The notes beneath the pieces were generated by a model. It made no database searches, was not told the origin of the DNA, and worked only from the letters and a program-made list of their open reading frames with translations. Source: an uncultured Bacteroidales bacterium (GTDB lineage: Bacteria; Bacteroidota; Bacteroidia; Bacteroidales; FEN-979). From it: a DNA stretch of 54,951 bases. This document shows positions 53,040-54,951 of this stretch, in pieces. The translations under genes and the position numbers were made by a program. Location: the NCBI GenBank assembly GCA_903837605.1, contig CAILVF010000008.1, forward strand, positions 1-54,951, read 5' to 3'. How positions within the stretch are numbered: the first letter of the stretch is position 1; every line of letters begins with the position of its first letter.

Positions 53040-54892
53040 CTCAATTCCCTTTCTATTCTTGAAATTACTGCAAGTGCCTCATTATAAATGCGCTCCATGT
53101 TAACCGATTTTTCTCCGGGAGCAAAACGTGCATATTCGGTATTATTCAGGGTATCGAGAAAGTTTTGAATCAGTTCCTCTCCGACTTCTTTGTTGATCAG
53201 TGTTTGTCTTACCGTATCAATGGAAAGTTCTGCAATAGGCAAACTGAATTTATCGCTCAGGTACCCCCATAAAGCCTGGGATATCTCGACATAGAACTCA
53301 AGCTGTTTTTGTTCTTTAAAATAAATTTCGGCTTTCCTCAGGCGTTTCCGGGCAACTTTAGTGGCCCTCAGGTTTTTCATAAGGACAACATCGCTCCTGC
53401 GTTCACTGAATTTCCTGAAAAGCAATACAAATGTAACGAAGACGGCCAGTGGTAAAATGAGCCATAAAATAAATGCAATGGAACCGAAAAAATAATCCCC
53501 CCCCGTTGAAAGGGCAAAGACCTGGTTCTTAATATGCCGTATATCGCTTCCTATATATTTTATTTCCTCATGGTTGGCCCCGGTATAGGTAACATTTGCT
53601 CCTTCACCGCTTCCTTTTTCAACATCGATCGTATACTCAGGGCTTGTTAGAGTGATGTATTTCATTTTCTTCAGGTCATAAAAGGAAAACGAAATGGGCT
53701 TCAGGGTGAACTTTCCGGGTTTGCGCGGTATGATAAGATATTCAAACACCTGGGACCCGCTGACTCCTTTCTCGGAGGACCTGATATCGTTGGATATCTT
53801 GGGATCATATGTTTCAAAATCGGGAGGGAAGGTAATATTGAGCTTGTCGATCAACTGAAGGTTTCCTTCGCCGCTCACAACGCATTTCAGGTTTATTGCT
53901 TCGTTGGTTTTAACCTTTGTGCGGTCAATCTCTGTATGGAAATTGAAATTTCCAACAGCTCCGGCATAATCGCCCGGGACTCCCGAAGCAGGCAACGGCC
54001 TTACATTAATAATAAGCAGGCTGGCCCTGAGAGACTTTTCAACTGGAGTGTAAGAAGTATTAAAGAAGCTGTCGTTAAAGAAATCGTCGAAAAAAGGATC
54101 GCCCGTCCTTGATTTGGACTGCCTTTTGATCTGCGCCTGGCATACCAGTTCAAGAGGTTCAATGGTAAGTTTCCCGCTTTTCAGGGGGAACAAGGTATAC
54201 TTTCGCAGATCAGCCACGATATATTGCTGGCCGTCAATGACCTGGTTGTACTGCTGCAGTTTTTCTTTCTCTTTTGTAAGGTTTTGGGACCAGAACCCGG
54301 GAAATGAAGGTTCTTTCGAAAACATAATCTGAGAGACAGGTACTTTGGTAAAGATTTTATATGTTACCGAGATCCCTTCTCCCTGCAAAGGGTTATTATT
54401 GCTGACATATGCTTTGAGCATAACATCATTCGGGTTTGACTGGACATTCCCCTGCTGCTGGGAGTTTCCCTGCGACTGTCCGGTGTTTCCACCTGACTGG
54501 CTGGCAGCGTTCCTGACCACTTTAATTGTTAAGGAGTTAGATGTTATGGTTCGCCGGTCAACGGTGACCGTTGCAGGAGGTATATCAAAAGTTCCTTCCT
54601 TATTGGCCTGAAGGATATACTGGAATGAATACCTGACCGACATTGTGGTACGGCCATTGACCGACTGAATACTTGAAGAGGTTGAAGTGAAAGGCCCGCT
54701 GATCACATCAAAGCCATTCAGCCTTGGCCCCCTGAAGTCCCCCCCCTGACTGTTAAGAGTATAGGTTAAAGTGAATGATTCCCCGATGCTTACAGTCGAT
54801 TTGGCCGATCCCTGGAAACTGACATCCTGGGCATAGCCGGCTGCAATCACCGAGAGAAATCCAACCACTGATAAAAACCTCCTGAATACCAT
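53036..54892 (-). CDS. batD: BatD: oxygen-tolerance protein
   Basis: From the ATG at 54892 the product has 618 residues. A signal peptide (1-22, ending GYAQ) precedes several beta-sandwich repeats (about 25-440), a glutamine/asparagine-rich linker near 140-160, one transmembrane helix (about 460-485) and a cytosolic helical C-terminus. This is the BatD/DUF11-like layout. It works with the Bat von-Willebrand proteins in the envelope. Earlier non-ATG starts up to 54913 are in frame but would run into the upstream stop. Confidence 0.88.
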   Translation of the reverse strand: MVFRRFLSVVGFLSVIAAGYAQDVSFQGSAKSTVSIGESFTLTYTLNSQGGDFRGPRLNGFDVISGPFTSTSSSIQSVNGRTTMSVRYSFQYILQANKEGTFDIPPATVTVDRRTITSNSLTIKVVRNAASQSGGNTGQSQGNSQQQGNVQSNPNDVMLKAYVSNNNPLQGEGISVTYKIFTKVPVSQIMFSKEPSFPGFWSQNLTKEKEKLQQYNQVIDGQQYIVADLRKYTLFPLKSGKLTIEPLELVCQAQIKRQSKSRTGDPFFDDFFNDSFFNTSYTPVEKSLRASLLIINVRPLPASGVPGDYAGAVGNFNFHTEIDRTKVKTNEAINLKCVVSGEGNLQLIDKLNITFPPDFETYDPKISNDIRSSEKGVSGSQVFEYLIIPRKPGKFTLKPISFSFYDLKKMKYITLTSPEYTIDVEKGSGEGANVTYTGANHEEIKYIGSDIRHIKNQVFALSTGGDYFFGSIAFILWLILPLAVFVTFVLLFRKFSERRSDVVLMKNLRATKVARKRLRKAEIYFKEQKQLEFYVEISQALWGYLSDKFSLPIAELSIDTVRQTLINKEVGEELIQNFLDTLNNTEYARFAPGEKSVNMERIYNEALAVISRIERELR

Positions 54893-54906
54893 ATATATAT
54901 TATTAT

Positions 54907-54951
54907 TCACCAATTCCTTCCTCCGGGATCCGGTTTACCAGTCTTTTTCAA
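54907..54951 (-). CDS. C-terminal end of an upstream gene, probably BatC-like (partial)
   Basis: Read from the window edge on the minus strand, 14 codons then TGA (54907-54909) give LKKTGKPDPGGRNW. It lies 14 nt before the batD ATG, the position of batC or batB in Bat operons. The short aromatic tail fits TPR proteins of BatC type, but the fragment is too short to prove it. Confidence 0.45.
   Translation of the reverse strand: MKKTGKPDPGGRNW

Overview
The window looks like chromosome of a member of the phylum Bacteroidota, probably an anaerobic or facultative Bacteroidales-type organism. The evidence is Bacteroidota-type promoters (TAnnTTTG -7 boxes, some with an upstream TTTG), two proteins with type IX secretion C-terminal sorting domains, a Bat (BatE/BatD) operon, a glycine-lipid acyltransferase pair, a pyruvate:ferredoxin oxidoreductase and MutS2. 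I see no phage, insertion sequence or CRISPR array.

Layout. 1-200: a probable structured RNA followed by a terminator. 200-16,700: housekeeping genes (folK, a glucosaminidase, sppA, a DHOD-like protein with nifJ, mutS2, a carboxyltransferase with a biotin carrier, engB, glsA/glsB, rpsT, a histone-H1-like protein, tRNA-Glu). 16,700-38,000: an accessory block of exported proteins. It holds a five-gene operon with a serine-type sulfatase and a DUF1254/DUF1214 protein, a second near-identical sulfatase, two PAS-like/LuxR-HTH regulators and a third paralogue that has lost its HTH, a DUF4239 membrane protein, an MscS channel, a PepSY-like protein, outer-membrane barrels, a DUF4136 lipoprotein and a CpxP-like small protein. 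38,100-44,200: glutamate antiporter, glutamate decarboxylase, phospholipase-D-like protein and ABC exporter. 44,400-47,700: choloylglycine-hydrolase-family protein, an unknown conserved protein, an unusual Nudix protein and pyrE. 47,700-54,951: two T9SS cargo proteins and the BatE/BatD genes with the tail of an upstream gene.

The main discovery is a shared promoter architecture in the accessory block. Four minus-strand promoters (near 24.9, 29.55, 34.4 and 37.95 kb) each carry a 20-bp palindrome, AATACC-N8-GGTATT type, exactly 21 nt upstream of a TAnnTTTG box. Three of the four carry a second copy exactly 32 bp further upstream (about three helical turns), joined by a similar 12-bp linker. 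The palindromes have the 7-2-7 inverted-heptamer geometry known for NarL/GerE-type HTH proteins, and the left heptamer (TACCTAT in most copies) fits the NarL consensus TACYYMT. The LuxR-HTH paralogues encoded among these sites are the obvious candidate binders. This suggests a local regulon controlling sulfatases, DUF1254/1214 and other envelope proteins. The regulator assignment is inference.

Gene-free stretches: 24,836-25,269, 29,434-29,867, 34,305-34,572 and 37,843-38,141 hold these operators. 10,400-10,652 holds a promoter candidate. 22,768-22,976 shows no clear signal. 26,038-26,300 holds an 18-bp perfect palindrome and a promoter box. 30,624-30,870 holds a degenerate operator and two promoter boxes. 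44,133-44,429 holds a weak promoter box and a hairpin; I see nothing else in it.
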